A stretch of DNA of 64,000 nt from Thermoanaerobaculales bacterium (GCA_035358815.1 DAOPQC010000001.1:220461-284460); one strand, 5' to 3'; positions 17,155 to 25,731 are shown, counted from the stretch's first letter. Translations and numbers: made by a program. The notes: generated by a model not told the origin, from the letters alone.

Positions 17155-18383
17155 GAGTTGCCTCCCAGAGAGTATGAGAAGTTGTACTTGAAGGAGAACT
17201 GGACCTTGAAGTCGTCGACGGTCCAGTCATCGGCGAAGTTCTCGCGGTAGCCGTACTGCAGCTCGGCGCCGTACATGACGTTCGGCACCGGGGTGTGGAG
17301 CAGGTTGACCAGGGCGTACTGGCCGGAGGAGAACGCGCTCGGGTCCTGGCTGCTGGCGTTGTCGATGTCGGTCAACGAGTAGCCGATCGAGGTGCTCCAC
17401 TCGTCGCTCCAGTTGTGGTCGAGGAACGCGACGACGCCGAGGGCAGGCAGGGCCACGCCCTTGATCGGCGCCTCGGGGTGACCGGGGTTGGGCTCGATGC
17501 CGATGTCGACAGTGGAGTCGTTGAAGTAGTTCTCGATCGCCTCGCCGTAGACGACCTGGAGCCTGAGGGTGCTCGCGTCGCCGAGCTTGAGGTTGGAGCT
17601 CAGGTTGACGCCCCAGCCGGTGGCGTCGCCAGCGAGGTCCCACTGGTCGGTGCCGAGGTCGTCCCACTCCATGTAGCGGAGGATGCCCGCGACCTCGACG
17701 TAGCCCCACTCGCCCGCGTGTCGGTACTCGGCCGAGAGGTCGGGCAGCGGGAAGTGAGTGGCCACGTCGTCGAGCCCGATGAAGTCGTCGTATTGGCCCT
17801 GGTCGCCGCTCGCGCCCGGACGCTCGAGCGCGATCGTCAGCCGGGTGTCGCCCTTGATCGGCATCCAGCGGATCTGGATGTTGCGGAAGAAGATCATGCC
17901 GCTCGGCCCCCAGTACTCGAGCGAGTTCGGGAACACGTCGATGTCCATGAACGGGCTCCAGTACTGGCCGACGCCGAAGTGGCCGAGCTCGCCGTAGGCG
18001 TGGCGCAGGCGGAAGGTGGTCTGGCCGGCGTCCACGCCGGTTCCGAACAGCTCGAACTCGAAGACGGTGAACACTTCGCCGAGCTTGGTGGGGAACCACG
18101 CCTTGGTGCCGAACCGGGTCTGGCGGACGCTGAAGTAGGTGTTGCCGTCGGCCCCGAACTCGTCCTCGTACGACGCCATCTTGGTCGGCCGGATGACGTC
18201 GAACCAGTCGGGGTGGATCTGGCCGGTGCGGTAGCCGGCGTCGGTCATCACGAAGCCGTAGAGGTCGAAGCGCGGCTTGGCCTCCTCGGTGGCCTCCTGG
18301 GCCCATGCCGTCGCCAGCGGCAGCAGCAGCGCTGCGGAGAGGCCGGCGATGACCAGTCGCCCTGTGTGTCGTCCTGTTCTCAT
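17151..18383 (-). CDS. DcaP-like outer-membrane porin
   Basis: A 410-residue barrel with a signal peptide ending near AWA. The first strands read LYGFVMTDAGYRTG, then HPDWFDVIRPTKM, FSVRQTRFG, FEFELFGTGVDAGQTTFRLR and MDIDVFPNSLEYWGPSGM, which match the DcaP family of trimeric porins. DcaP porins pass carboxylates and other small anions. The C-terminus (VQFSFKYNFSYSLGGNS) lacks a terminal aromatic, which is slightly odd. Coupled by ATGA overlap to the glutaminase gene, it probably supplies amino acids or dicarboxylates to the periplasmic enzymes. Confidence 0.88.
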   Translation of the reverse strand: MRTGRHTGRLVIAGLSAALLLPLATAWAQEATEEAKPRFDLYGFVMTDAGYRTGQIHPDWFDVIRPTKMASYEDEFGADGNTYFSVRQTRFGTKAWFPTKLGEVFTVFEFELFGTGVDAGQTTFRLRHAYGELGHFGVGQYWSPFMDIDVFPNSLEYWGPSGMIFFRNIQIRWMPIKGDTRLTIALERPGASGDQGQYDDFIGLDDVATHFPLPDLSAEYRHAGEWGYVEVAGILRYMEWDDLGTDQWDLAGDATGWGVNLSSNLKLGDASTLRLQVVYGEAIENYFNDSTVDIGIEPNPGHPEAPIKGVALPALGVVAFLDHNWSDEWSTSIGYSLTDIDNASSQDPSAFSSGQYALVNLLHTPVPNVMYGAELQYGYRENFADDWTVDDFKVQFSFKYNFSYSLGGNS

Positions 18384-18483
18384 ACTCTCGCTCCTTTCAC
18401 GATTGGTTGCCGAGATTTCGGGCGCTTTCCGGTGGGCCGCCGCCGGCAGGCGCGGAGTGCGACAGCGGCGGATCGCCCCGATG

Positions 18484-19641
18484 TCAATTTCCGTGCTCCT
18501 CTCCCGTGCCGGAGATCGGCGTCCACGGCGGCACGACGCGGGGCGCCTTCAGGTTCGCCGTCTCCCACGCGCGGACCCTCACGCGGGCCGCGTCGAACAG
18601 CCGCTCGTAGTTGCCCTTGCGGAGCTTCTCGCTCGCCTCGGGGGTGAGCTTCGCGAACAGCGGCGCGTACATCTCGTAGACCTTCATGTAGCTCGCCTGG
18701 TCGCGCGGCGCCACCTCGTCGGTCCCGAACAGGAAGCGGTCCGGGTAGCGGTTGATGATCGCCGCCGACCGCTCGAGGGACTCCGGGGTCGCGGTGATGT
18801 ACTTCGCGACCTCGTCCCACGAGATGTCCATGTAGACGTGGCTGAGGGCGGGATTGGTGCAGATGTGCTCGACAATCGCGGCCTGCTGCTCGAGGGGCCG
18901 GACGATCCGGCCGACGCCGAGGTGCGCCCAGATGATTGTGGTGCCCGGGTGGCGCACGAACAGCTCCTTCATCTGGGCGAGCATGTACGGCTCCTGGTCC
19001 GGCTTCGGAAAGGGCATGTTGATGTCGTTGTGCAGGATCACGACCAGCCCGGCCTCGGCCGCGAAGTCGAAGATCCGGTCGAGCGCCGGGTCGGTCAGGC
19101 TGGGCGGGCCGCCGGCGATCTTCGCCGACACGAACTCCTTGTGGATCGTGAACTCGCCGATGCCCGAGAACACGCCCGGGAAGGTCAGCAGCACCCGCTT
19201 GATGTGGTCGGCGGCGTACATGTCGGCCGGGTTGAAGCCGATGATCATCGGGTCGAGGCGCGCCTGCTGCTCCGGCGTCAGGGACCTATAGGCCATCGCC
19301 ATCGCGGCGTCGGTGAACGAGTAGTAGTAGAGCGGCGCGTCGGTCTGCAGGTAGTACCAGGGCGCGAAGTCCCCGGTGTTGCCGTACGACCAGGTCTGCT
19401 GCAGCGGCAGGCCGAACACCACCGAACGCCCGACCTTGTCGCCCATGATCGCCAGGAAGTCGCGGATGTCGGTGCCTTCCTGGATGTAGTTGGTCAGGTG
19501 GAAGTGGGCGTCGTTGACGACGTACGGGTCCGGTGTTGGCGGCGTCTGCGCCAGTGCAGGCCCGCTCGACAACGCGAGAGCGGCCAAGGCCGCGAGCAGG
19601 ACGGGGCTGCGCAGCCCATGGCGGAGTTGCATCGATGTCAT
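18484..19641 (-). CDS. Periplasmic amidohydrolase (Amidohydro_2-like)
   Basis: A 385-residue TIM-barrel hydrolase with a signal peptide (residues ~13-31, ALA-Q). HFH at 46-48 supplies the first metal ligands, ILHND and IIWAHLGVGR give later His ligands and FLFGTDEVAPRD gives the catalytic Asp. This matches metal-dependent amidohydrolases acting on carboxylates or lactones; the substrate is not evident. ATG 19641 is preferred because GGAGGG sits just upstream. It lies in the same-direction block with the periplasmic deamidases; a role in opening cyclic amides or decarboxylating an acid is speculation. Confidence 0.8.
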   Translation of the reverse strand: MTSMQLRHGLRSPVLLAALAALALSSGPALAQTPPTPDPYVVNDAHFHLTNYIQEGTDIRDFLAIMGDKVGRSVVFGLPLQQTWSYGNTGDFAPWYYLQTDAPLYYYSFTDAAMAMAYRSLTPEQQARLDPMIIGFNPADMYAADHIKRVLLTFPGVFSGIGEFTIHKEFVSAKIAGGPPSLTDPALDRIFDFAAEAGLVVILHNDINMPFPKPDQEPYMLAQMKELFVRHPGTTIIWAHLGVGRIVRPLEQQAAIVEHICTNPALSHVYMDISWDEVAKYITATPESLERSAAIINRYPDRFLFGTDEVAPRDQASYMKVYEMYAPLFAKLTPEASEKLRKGNYERLFDAARVRVRAWETANLKAPRVVPPWTPISGTGEEHGN

Positions 19642-19664
19642 GATTCCCTCCAATCAGAACCACA

Positions 19665-21323
19665 TCAGAAGAACACCGAGAACGCCGCCGAAACGGTCGT
19701 GCCGTCCTGGCCGCCCACGTAGTAGCCGAAGGTGCTCGACACCGGCGAGTGGTTGACGTCCATGACCTGCAGGTTGAGCCGGTGGTTGCGCGTGTCGAGG
19801 GGATAGAAGTTGGCGCCGACCAGGTACTCGGAGCTGTCGTCGAAGCCGGCATCGGAGTCGCCGAAGATCTGCGAGGTGGCGGCGTAGAGCTCGAGCTTCT
19901 CGCGCCACGGGTAGAATGCCGCTTGCACGTAGAAGCCCTGGTCCTCGATCGCGCCGACCGGCAGCGCCCCGTCGGCGACGAAGTTGTCGAGCCGCCGGGA
20001 GTAGAGCTCGGTCTGGAGGAAGATGCCCCTGTACTTCAACCCGGCGTCGACTGAGAGCAGCTGGTAGTCGACGTTCTGGACCGTCACGCCCGGCGCCAGC
20101 GCCCCGGTGTCGAAGACGTTGAGGCTGTCGGCGAGCCGGATCGTGGTGTTGCCGGACGCCCCGGTGTTGGCGTCGGTGAAGCGCTCCTCCGGGCTGTAGG
20201 AGGCCGAGACGCCGAACCGGGTCGCGACCTCCTCGTGCCACTCCCAGTCGCCGTACGCGCCCCGCGGTCCGAACTCGTGGGTCGTCGGCATCCACCACAC
20301 GGAGCCGCCGTACGACAGGTCGCGGTCGAGCTGGACGGCCTTGATGCCCAGCGAGCTCGAGTTGTTGCCGACCTGCACGTTGTACCAGAGGCCGCGCGAG
20401 CTCTCGCCCTGCGCCCAGATGCCGTACCCGAAGTACGGCCGGAAGAACTCGTCGGCCATCACCCGGTCGTGGCCGAGCCAGTAGGGATGGGAGCCCTGCA
20501 GCGAGCGAGTCCCCGGCAGGCCGTTGATGCCGCCGTAGAGGCTGAACTTCCGGCTGAACTGATAGCCCATGGAGGCGAACAGCGCGTCCTGGTCGGTCGC
20601 GTTCACGGTCCAGACGAAGAGGTTGTAGATCAGCTTCGGGTTCCCGACCCACCCCTTGAAGAAGATCATCACCCGGTGCGGGAAGAAGTCCTGGCGGGTG
20701 TCGACGGGGTGCTCGTTGCCGAGGTGGTCGGTGAACGTCTCACCCTCGGGGAGCTGGTTCATGTACCGCAGCAGCGCGTAGGCGCTGATCGAAAGCTCGC
20801 CGGCATCGGACCTGCCGACCAGGAAGCCGTCGCCAGGATCGAACTCCCCCCAGGTCTCGATGCGCCGGGCCGGCTGCGTCTTGACCGGTGCCGCCGCGGC
20901 CGGGGCCGGTGGGACCGGTGTCGCCGCCGGCTCGGCCTCGGGCGGTGCCGCGGCCGGCACCGCCGCTGGCGCCGGAACGACCTGCGGCGCAGCCTGGCTC
21001 ACGACGAACTCGCCGCCGCAGCCGTCCATCACCCAGATGCCGGCGTCGTCGTAGCCCCAGCTCTTTCCGAGCAGGCAGGCGGCCGTCCCGGTCGTCCGCG
21101 CCAGCAGCACGCCGGCCGAGGTGTCGGCCGGGCAGTGCCGGCGCTCGCCGGGCTGCGAGCTGCAGGTCACGGTTGGTATCGGGGCGCCGGCCGCGGTCGT
21201 GACGCTGCCGGCAGGTGATTGGTCCTGCGCGACGGCGGCAGCGGCGGCGGCAAGCGCCGCGGTCATGGTCGCGATGACTGCGGCTCTTACGGGACGATTC
21301 AGCGAGCGGAACAAGACTCCCAT
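19665..21323 (-). CDS. DUF3011-like domain fused to an outer-membrane barrel
   Basis: A 552-residue protein: signal peptide to about 31; a Cys-rich DUF3011-like domain at ~48-110 (VTCSSQPGERRHCPADT, then CLLGKSWGYDDAGIWVMDGC); a Pro/Ala-rich linker; then a long porin-like barrel ending in SAAFSVFF with a terminal Phe, as outer-membrane barrels do. Alternating hydrophobic strands and the DxxDALFASMGYQFSRKFSLYGG region recall phosphate-selective or alginate-type porins. Its ATG overlaps the stop of the upstream receiver gene by one base. The Cys-rich head may sit in the periplasm and bind a ligand; this is inference. Confidence 0.75.
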   Translation of the reverse strand: MGVLFRSLNRPVRAAVIATMTAALAAAAAAVAQDQSPAGSVTTAAGAPIPTVTCSSQPGERRHCPADTSAGVLLARTTGTAACLLGKSWGYDDAGIWVMDGCGGEFVVSQAAPQVVPAPAAVPAAAPPEAEPAATPVPPAPAAAAPVKTQPARRIETWGEFDPGDGFLVGRSDAGELSISAYALLRYMNQLPEGETFTDHLGNEHPVDTRQDFFPHRVMIFFKGWVGNPKLIYNLFVWTVNATDQDALFASMGYQFSRKFSLYGGINGLPGTRSLQGSHPYWLGHDRVMADEFFRPYFGYGIWAQGESSRGLWYNVQVGNNSSSLGIKAVQLDRDLSYGGSVWWMPTTHEFGPRGAYGDWEWHEEVATRFGVSASYSPEERFTDANTGASGNTTIRLADSLNVFDTGALAPGVTVQNVDYQLLSVDAGLKYRGIFLQTELYSRRLDNFVADGALPVGAIEDQGFYVQAAFYPWREKLELYAATSQIFGDSDAGFDDSSEYLVGANFYPLDTRNHRLNLQVMDVNHSPVSSTFGYYVGGQDGTTVSAAFSVFF

Positions 21324-21727
21324 CAGATCTCCTCTGGTGCTGGGTTGTGCGGCGCGGCGATGAGGGCCTCGGCCGCCGGCAGCAGCTCGAACGCGGCGTC
21401 GCTCATGGTGATCAGGCGGTCCGCACCGGCCGCGACCACCGCCCGCTCGACCGCCGGCGCCTCCTCCATGCTGAGTACGATCACTTTCATCTCCGGGGCG
21501 GTGCTCCGCAGCCGCTTTAAAAGCCCGACGATGTCGCCGGCGTCGAGCGACAGGCTGACGACGGCGAGCTGCGGCCTCAACGTCCGCGTGGCCTCAAACA
21601 GCGTCTCCTCGTCGGGGGCCACGACGACCGGGTCGAAGACGGACGCCAGGAGGTCGCGCAGCCCCTCGGCGAGGCGCGGGTGCCGGACGCCCAGCACGAC
21701 GCAGCAGTCAGAGTGGTCGGTGGCCAT
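21323..21727 (-). CDS. Degenerate stand-alone receiver (pseudo-receiver) protein
   Basis: A 134-residue protein with the length and periodicity of a CheY-like receiver (VVLGVRHPRLAEGLRDLL, LAVVSLSL, MKVIVLSMEEA, AGADRLITMSD). Compared with the intact receiver at 23255-23896, all key acidic and basic sites are changed: the DD pair becomes VR, the phosphate-accepting Asp becomes Ser (VSLSL), and the conserved Lys becomes Thr. There is no output domain. It is therefore probably not phosphorylated and may act by protein contact. Its stop overlaps the start of the DUF3011-porin gene. Confidence 0.75.
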   Translation of the reverse strand: MATDHSDCCVVLGVRHPRLAEGLRDLLASVFDPVVVAPDEETLFEATRTLRPQLAVVSLSLDAGDIVGLLKRLRSTAPEMKVIVLSMEEAPAVERAVVAAGADRLITMSDAAFELLPAAEALIAAPHNPAPEEI

Positions 21728-21779
21728 CGGTCGGTCCCTGCATGGAATCCCGGGGACAATGTGGCAGTCGCCGTCACGC

Positions 21780-21805
21780 CGTGTCGATCAGCAAATCTAC
21801 GGGGA
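21780..21805 (-). promoter_or_regulatory. Conserved 26-base motif upstream of the pseudo-receiver gene
   Basis: On the plus strand CGTGTCGATCAGCAAATCTA followed by CGGGGA. It matches 23181-23206 with two differences. It lies 53 bases upstream of the pseudo-receiver start, and its twin lies 109 bases upstream of the Omp85-like gene. A shared binding site for the neighbouring NarL-type regulator, or a shared promoter, is the likely meaning. Confidence 0.4.
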
Positions 21806-21869
21806 CCGGAGACTTGGCCAAGGTCGTGCGAGCGTGGCGCCACGGTTTGTCACTGGGGACGTGCGGCGG

Positions 21870-23072
21870 CTACCAGGCATGGCCGACCTGGATGTACCAG
21901 GCCTCCTCCTCCGGGCCCCAGGCGACGTCGGCGCCGACCCACAGGTCGAGGTCCGCGAGGTAGAGGTAGCGCACTCCCGTGCCGATCGCGTCGACGTCGT
22001 TGGCGTCGTCGAACACCCGGGTGTCGCCGGTGGCCGCACCCTTGCCGTAGAAGCCCACCAGCGCCCACCGCTTGAGGATGTTCCAGCGGCCTTCAACCTC
22101 GACCACGCCGACCAGCTCGTTCTGGTAGCGCATGGCCGGGACCCCCCGGAGCGTGATCCACGGGTAACCCCAGAAGGGCGGGTCGCCGCTGACCGCCGAC
22201 GCGTCGAGGCGCAGCCCGAGCACGAAGCGCGGGTGCAGCTGGTGGAAGGACTGCGCCTCGAGGCTGCCCCGCCAGTACGAGTAGTCGCCGCCAAGCGCCT
22301 GGTCGAAACGCCAGACGTCGAGGGTGAAGAGCTGGCCGCGGTTCGGCGTGAAGGTGTTGTCGCGGGCGTCGTAGTAGCCCTGCACGGCGAGGCCCACGTC
22401 CTGGGAGTCACCCTCTCCCTGAGGCCAGGGAATCTCGAGTGGAGCATCGAGCTCGAACGCGGTTACGGTGTCGAGGAAGAACAGCTTGCCGCCGACGAAG
22501 AAGTCGCTCGCCGCCAGCCGGAACTTCACGTCCTGGAACAGGAAGGTCCCCTCGAGGTTGAAGCCGACCTCACGGTCGGCCGGGTAGAGGCTGGCGTTGA
22601 TGTCGGCCCAGGCGGCCGCGCCCACGTACCTCATGCGGTCCTGGCGCCACGACGCGCTGTGGCCGACGCCGGCGGCCCAGGTGTCGCTGTCGGTGTAGCC
22701 GGCTGCGACGCCGCTGATGTCCGGGGGGCGCTTGCGCCCCGAGCCGGTCCCACCCACCGACTGTGGGGTGGCGACCGTCGACAGCTCGCCTGTCTCCTCG
22801 GCCCGAGGGTGGATGTAGCCGAGAGCGGCCCCGAGGCCGATGCCGATTGCCGGCTCGGTGATGAAAATCGGGACCGGCAGCCAGCTGCCCCCCCTCGCGT
22901 CGGCCGTCGTCTCGCCCTTCTCGCCTTCCTCGATCTCGGTCGCCGGCGCCTCATCCTGGGCCCAAGCCGGGGCAGGGGCTGCCGTGGCGAGGCAGATCCC
23001 GAGCGCGACCGCGATCCAGGGTCGGGACTGATCTGACGGCAGCGGCCGCGAGCGTTCCCCGGCGACTCTCAG
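21870..23072 (-). CDS. Omp85-like outer-membrane barrel without POTRA domains
   Basis: The product (about 400 residues if started at CTG 23072) has a signal peptide (WIAVALGICLATAAPAPAWA), a short acidic linker, WLPVPIFITEPAIGIGLGAA, then a barrel with DARDNTFTPNRGQ, LRGVPAMRYQNE and a terminal IQVGHAW strand. These match the surface-antigen/BamA-type barrel; no POTRA repeats precede it. No ATG, GTG or TTG occurs in frame between an upstream stop and the signal peptide, whereas a CTG at 23072 has GAGGAGG 5 bases upstream, so a CTG start is proposed. The first ATG (22757) would remove the signal peptide and first strands. Function may be lipid or protein insertion, or phospholipase-type barrel. 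Confidence 0.75.
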   Translation of the reverse strand: MRVAGERSRPLPSDQSRPWIAVALGICLATAAPAPAWAQDEAPATEIEEGEKGETTADARGGSWLPVPIFITEPAIGIGLGAALGYIHPRAEETGELSTVATPQSVGGTGSGRKRPPDISGVAAGYTDSDTWAAGVGHSASWRQDRMRYVGAAAWADINASLYPADREVGFNLEGTFLFQDVKFRLAASDFFVGGKLFFLDTVTAFELDAPLEIPWPQGEGDSQDVGLAVQGYYDARDNTFTPNRGQLFTLDVWRFDQALGGDYSYWRGSLEAQSFHQLHPRFVLGLRLDASAVSGDPPFWGYPWITLRGVPAMRYQNELVGVVEVEGRWNILKRWALVGFYGKGAATGDTRVFDDANDVDAIGTGVRYLYLADLDLWVGADVAWGPEEEAWYIQVGHAW

Positions 23073-23180
23073 CGTGTCCTCCTCGACGTGACGGTTCGAC
23101 CGCTCTCACGCGGCCAGGCGTTCTTCGTGCTGGTCCGTGGCCCCCGGCCACGCCTACCAATGTGTTGGTGACCCGGGATC

Positions 23181-23206
23181 CGTGTCGATCGGCAAATCTA
23201 CGGAGA
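23181..23206 (-). promoter_or_regulatory. Conserved 26-base motif upstream of the Omp85-like gene
   Basis: Second copy of the motif at 21780-21805 (CGTGTCGATCGGCAAATCTA then CGGAGA). It lies between the response-regulator stop (23255) and the Omp85-like start, so each of the two genes after it begins with its own copy. Confidence 0.4.
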
Positions 23207-23254
23207 AGACGAAGGCGCCCGCGAAGGTCCGATCGCTCGCGGTGACGGCGGAAT

Positions 23255-23896
23255 TCAGCCCTCGCCCAGGCCGCGCTTCACCGCGTACCGTACGAGCTCG
23301 GCCGAGCGCTCGACGCCAAGCGCCTGCATCAGCTCGTACTTGTGGCTCTCCACGGTGCGGGCCGAGATGCCGAGCACGGCCCCGATCTCCTTTGCCGTCT
23401 TGCCCGCCGCCAGGAGCTGCAGGATCTCCCGCTGGCGGCGGGTGATGGGGAGGGCCTCGTCGTGCGGCTTGCCGGCGCCACGGCGCAGCGCCTGGGCGAG
23501 CCCGCCCTCCAGCTCCGGGGTGACGAAGGTCTTGCCGGCCAGCGCCGCTTCGATGGCCTCGACGAGCTCGGAGGGTGCCGCGGCCTTCAGCACGAAGGCC
23601 GACGCCCCCACCTCGAGCGCGCGCCGCGCGTAGGCCTCCTCGCGGTGCATGGTGAGGATCACGACCTTGATACCGGGCTGCTCCTGCTTGAGGCGGATGG
23701 TCGCCTCGATGCCGTTGACGACCGGCATGCCAATGTCGGCCACGACCACGTCCGGCACCAGCTTGCGGGCGGCCTCGAGCAGGGCCCTCCCGTCCTCGAC
23801 AACGTCGACGACTTCAAAACGGTCCTCAAGCAGGTTGCGAATCCCCTCCGCGACCATGCGGTGATCGTCGGCAAGAAGGACGCGTGTCCGACTCAT
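23255..23896 (-). CDS. NarL/FixJ-type response regulator
   Basis: A 213-residue two-domain regulator: receiver at 1-120 with acidic pair D10-D11, phosphate-acceptor D54 (VVADIGMP) and K104 (FVLK), then a LuxR/GerE helix-turn-helix at about 145-205 (LPITRRQREILQLLAAGKT, then ISARTVESHKYELMQAL). ATG 23896 is chosen because it overlaps the TGA of the sensor kinase gene (ATGA) and gives the standard N-terminus MSRTRVLLADDH. It is the obvious partner of that kinase and a plausible regulator of the co-directional outer-membrane and amino-acid genes downstream. Confidence 0.95.
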   Translation of the reverse strand: MSRTRVLLADDHRMVAEGIRNLLEDRFEVVDVVEDGRALLEAARKLVPDVVVADIGMPVVNGIEATIRLKQEQPGIKVVILTMHREEAYARRALEVGASAFVLKAAAPSELVEAIEAALAGKTFVTPELEGGLAQALRRGAGKPHDEALPITRRQREILQLLAAGKTAKEIGAVLGISARTVESHKYELMQALGVERSAELVRYAVKRGLGEG

Positions 23897-25731
23897 GCTC
23901 CACCCCCCTGAAGCGGCACCCACGCCACCACTGCCGTCCCGCGGTGAGGGACGTTGCGAATGGTGAGCCGCCCGCCGACCAGGCGAACGCGCTCGCGCAT
24001 GCTGGCGTGGCCGAGGCTCGCGCCGGGCCGCAGCCTCGCCGGGTCGAAGCCGACGCCGTCGTCGCGGACCTCGCGCTGACAGCCGCCATTCGTCATCTGC
24101 AGCGAGATCTCGACGCGCTCGGCGCGCGCGTGGCGGGCGACATTGCGCAGCGCCTCCTGCGCGATGCGGTACAGGCAGAGCGCCGCATCCGGTGAGGGCT
24201 TTGCGCGGAGCTCGTCAATTCGAACTCCGACGTCAATCGTCTCCGAGTCTGCGAAGCGCTCGGCTTCGGCGCGCAGCGCCGCCTCCAGGCCGAGGTTGTC
24301 GAGGAGGGACGGGTGCAGGCGGTGCGACAACGCGTGCACTTCGCTGCTCATGCTGACGATCTCGCTGCGCATCGCCGCGAGATCGACGCCGGCGACCGTC
24401 ATTGCATCGCCGCGCTCGAGCCGGGCGGCATCGATCGCGAGCCGGGCGAGCCGCTGGGCGAGGTCGTCGTGCAGCTCCCGCGCCAGCCAGCGTCGCTCGT
24501 CCTCGGAGGCGGTCAGCAGCCGCCGGCTCAGCGCCCGCACCTCGCGCTGAGCCACGCGGCGGTGCGCCCGCTGCAGGAGGAGGGCGGCGACGAGCCCGGC
24601 CAGCACGGCGATAGTCAGCAGTCCGCCGAGGATCGGCCAGCGGTACTGGACCCAGGGCGACTGTGGGCGGTAACGGACGATGCTGCCGGCCGGCAGGCTG
24701 GATTCCGGGATCCTCCAGCGCCTGAGCTCGCGCCAGTCAAAGACAGGAGGGCCTTGCTGCACCGGCTGGAATCGGCGTTCGGCCGGCGGACCGCCCCTGA
24801 GGACGTTTGCGGCGGCCGTCACCGAGAGGCGGCTCAGCGTTTCGACGGGCATCATGGGGCCGCCGACGACGCCGTCGCCGAGCTGGGTGTCGAAGAGCCC
24901 GAAGATCGGGGCGCTTGCCACCTCGTGCAGGTCGGTGAGCACCGAACGGCCGCCTTGCGGAACGTTGGCCGCATCGACCAGGAACAGAACGTAGAGGATC
25001 GCTGATCGCGGCGGGAGCTCAGCGGCATGCGCGAGGATCTCGGGTGCCGGAAGGTCGTCCCACCAGAGCAGCCGGACCCGGCCCTGGTACGGCTCAAGCT
25101 CGCGGTCGAACTCGGCCCGCCAGTAGCGCTCGAGGGGGGAGTGGCCGATAAGGACGGCGACGTTCTCGGTCTGGGGCAGTACCCGGAGGATGGTGTCGAC
25201 GACCGCGGGCACGTCGTTCGCCGCCGGCACTGTCGCGTCGTGGGGCCTGAGCTCGGCGGTGGGAATCAGCCGCTGGTCGACGCCGGCGAACAGGACCGGA
25301 GTGTCCGAGAACACGGGGTCGCGGTGCGACTGCATCCAGCGGGCGGCGACGCCGCCGATGACGACGACGAGGTCGGGCCGGCTCTCGGCGTTGAGTGCGA
25401 TCAGGTAGGTGGTCAGCGCGTCATCGATCGCCGAGCCGGTCGAGCTCGCGCCTTGAACCGAAACCTCAAGGAAAGCCAACGGCTCGCCCAAGGTCCGGGT
25501 TAGCTCGGTCCTGAAGGACGACGAGAGGGCGTTGTACGGTGCGAAGTCGCTGCCGAACGACTGCAGGATGAGCACCCGTTTCACTTCGCCGTAAGTGTCG
25601 GCAGGGGCCGCGATCGCCGGCCCTGCCGATACGAGCACCATCATCGCCGCGCAGGCGGACAGGACCAGCCACCTCGGCCGCCGCCCGTCGCGGCGAGGGG
25701 AGCCGGCCTGGAGGGAGCAAAGGAAACCCAT
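23893..25731 (-). CDS. Sensor histidine kinase with ABC substrate-binding-like periplasmic domain
   Basis: A 612-residue kinase. Signal/anchor at ~22-42, then ~300 periplasmic residues (KRVLILQSFGSDFAPYNAL..., VVIGGVAARWM, FAGVDQRLIP, GVVGGPMM) resembling the ABC_sub_bind/LivK-like fold, a transmembrane helix near 375-397 (WPILGGLLTIAVLAGLVAAL), and a HisKA_3 plus HATPase core with the phospho-His near residue 420 (ELHDDLAQRL), N-box EALRNVARHA, DDGVGFDP and GHASMRERV. This architecture senses a small periplasmic ligand; an amino acid or dicarboxylate is a reasonable guess from the adjacent genes. Translationally coupled to the NarL-type regulator. Confidence 0.92.
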   Translation of the reverse strand: MGFLCSLQAGSPRRDGRRPRWLVLSACAAMMVLVSAGPAIAAPADTYGEVKRVLILQSFGSDFAPYNALSSSFRTELTRTLGEPLAFLEVSVQGASSTGSAIDDALTTYLIALNAESRPDLVVVIGGVAARWMQSHRDPVFSDTPVLFAGVDQRLIPTAELRPHDATVPAANDVPAVVDTILRVLPQTENVAVLIGHSPLERYWRAEFDRELEPYQGRVRLLWWDDLPAPEILAHAAELPPRSAILYVLFLVDAANVPQGGRSVLTDLHEVASAPIFGLFDTQLGDGVVGGPMMPVETLSRLSVTAAANVLRGGPPAERRFQPVQQGPPVFDWRELRRWRIPESSLPAGSIVRYRPQSPWVQYRWPILGGLLTIAVLAGLVAALLLQRAHRRVAQREVRALSRRLLTASEDERRWLARELHDDLAQRLARLAIDAARLERGDAMTVAGVDLAAMRSEIVSMSSEVHALSHRLHPSLLDNLGLEAALRAEAERFADSETIDVGVRIDELRAKPSPDAALCLYRIAQEALRNVARHARAERVEISLQMTNGGCQREVRDDGVGFDPARLRPGASLGHASMRERVRLVGGRLTIRNVPHRGTAVVAWVPLQGGGA

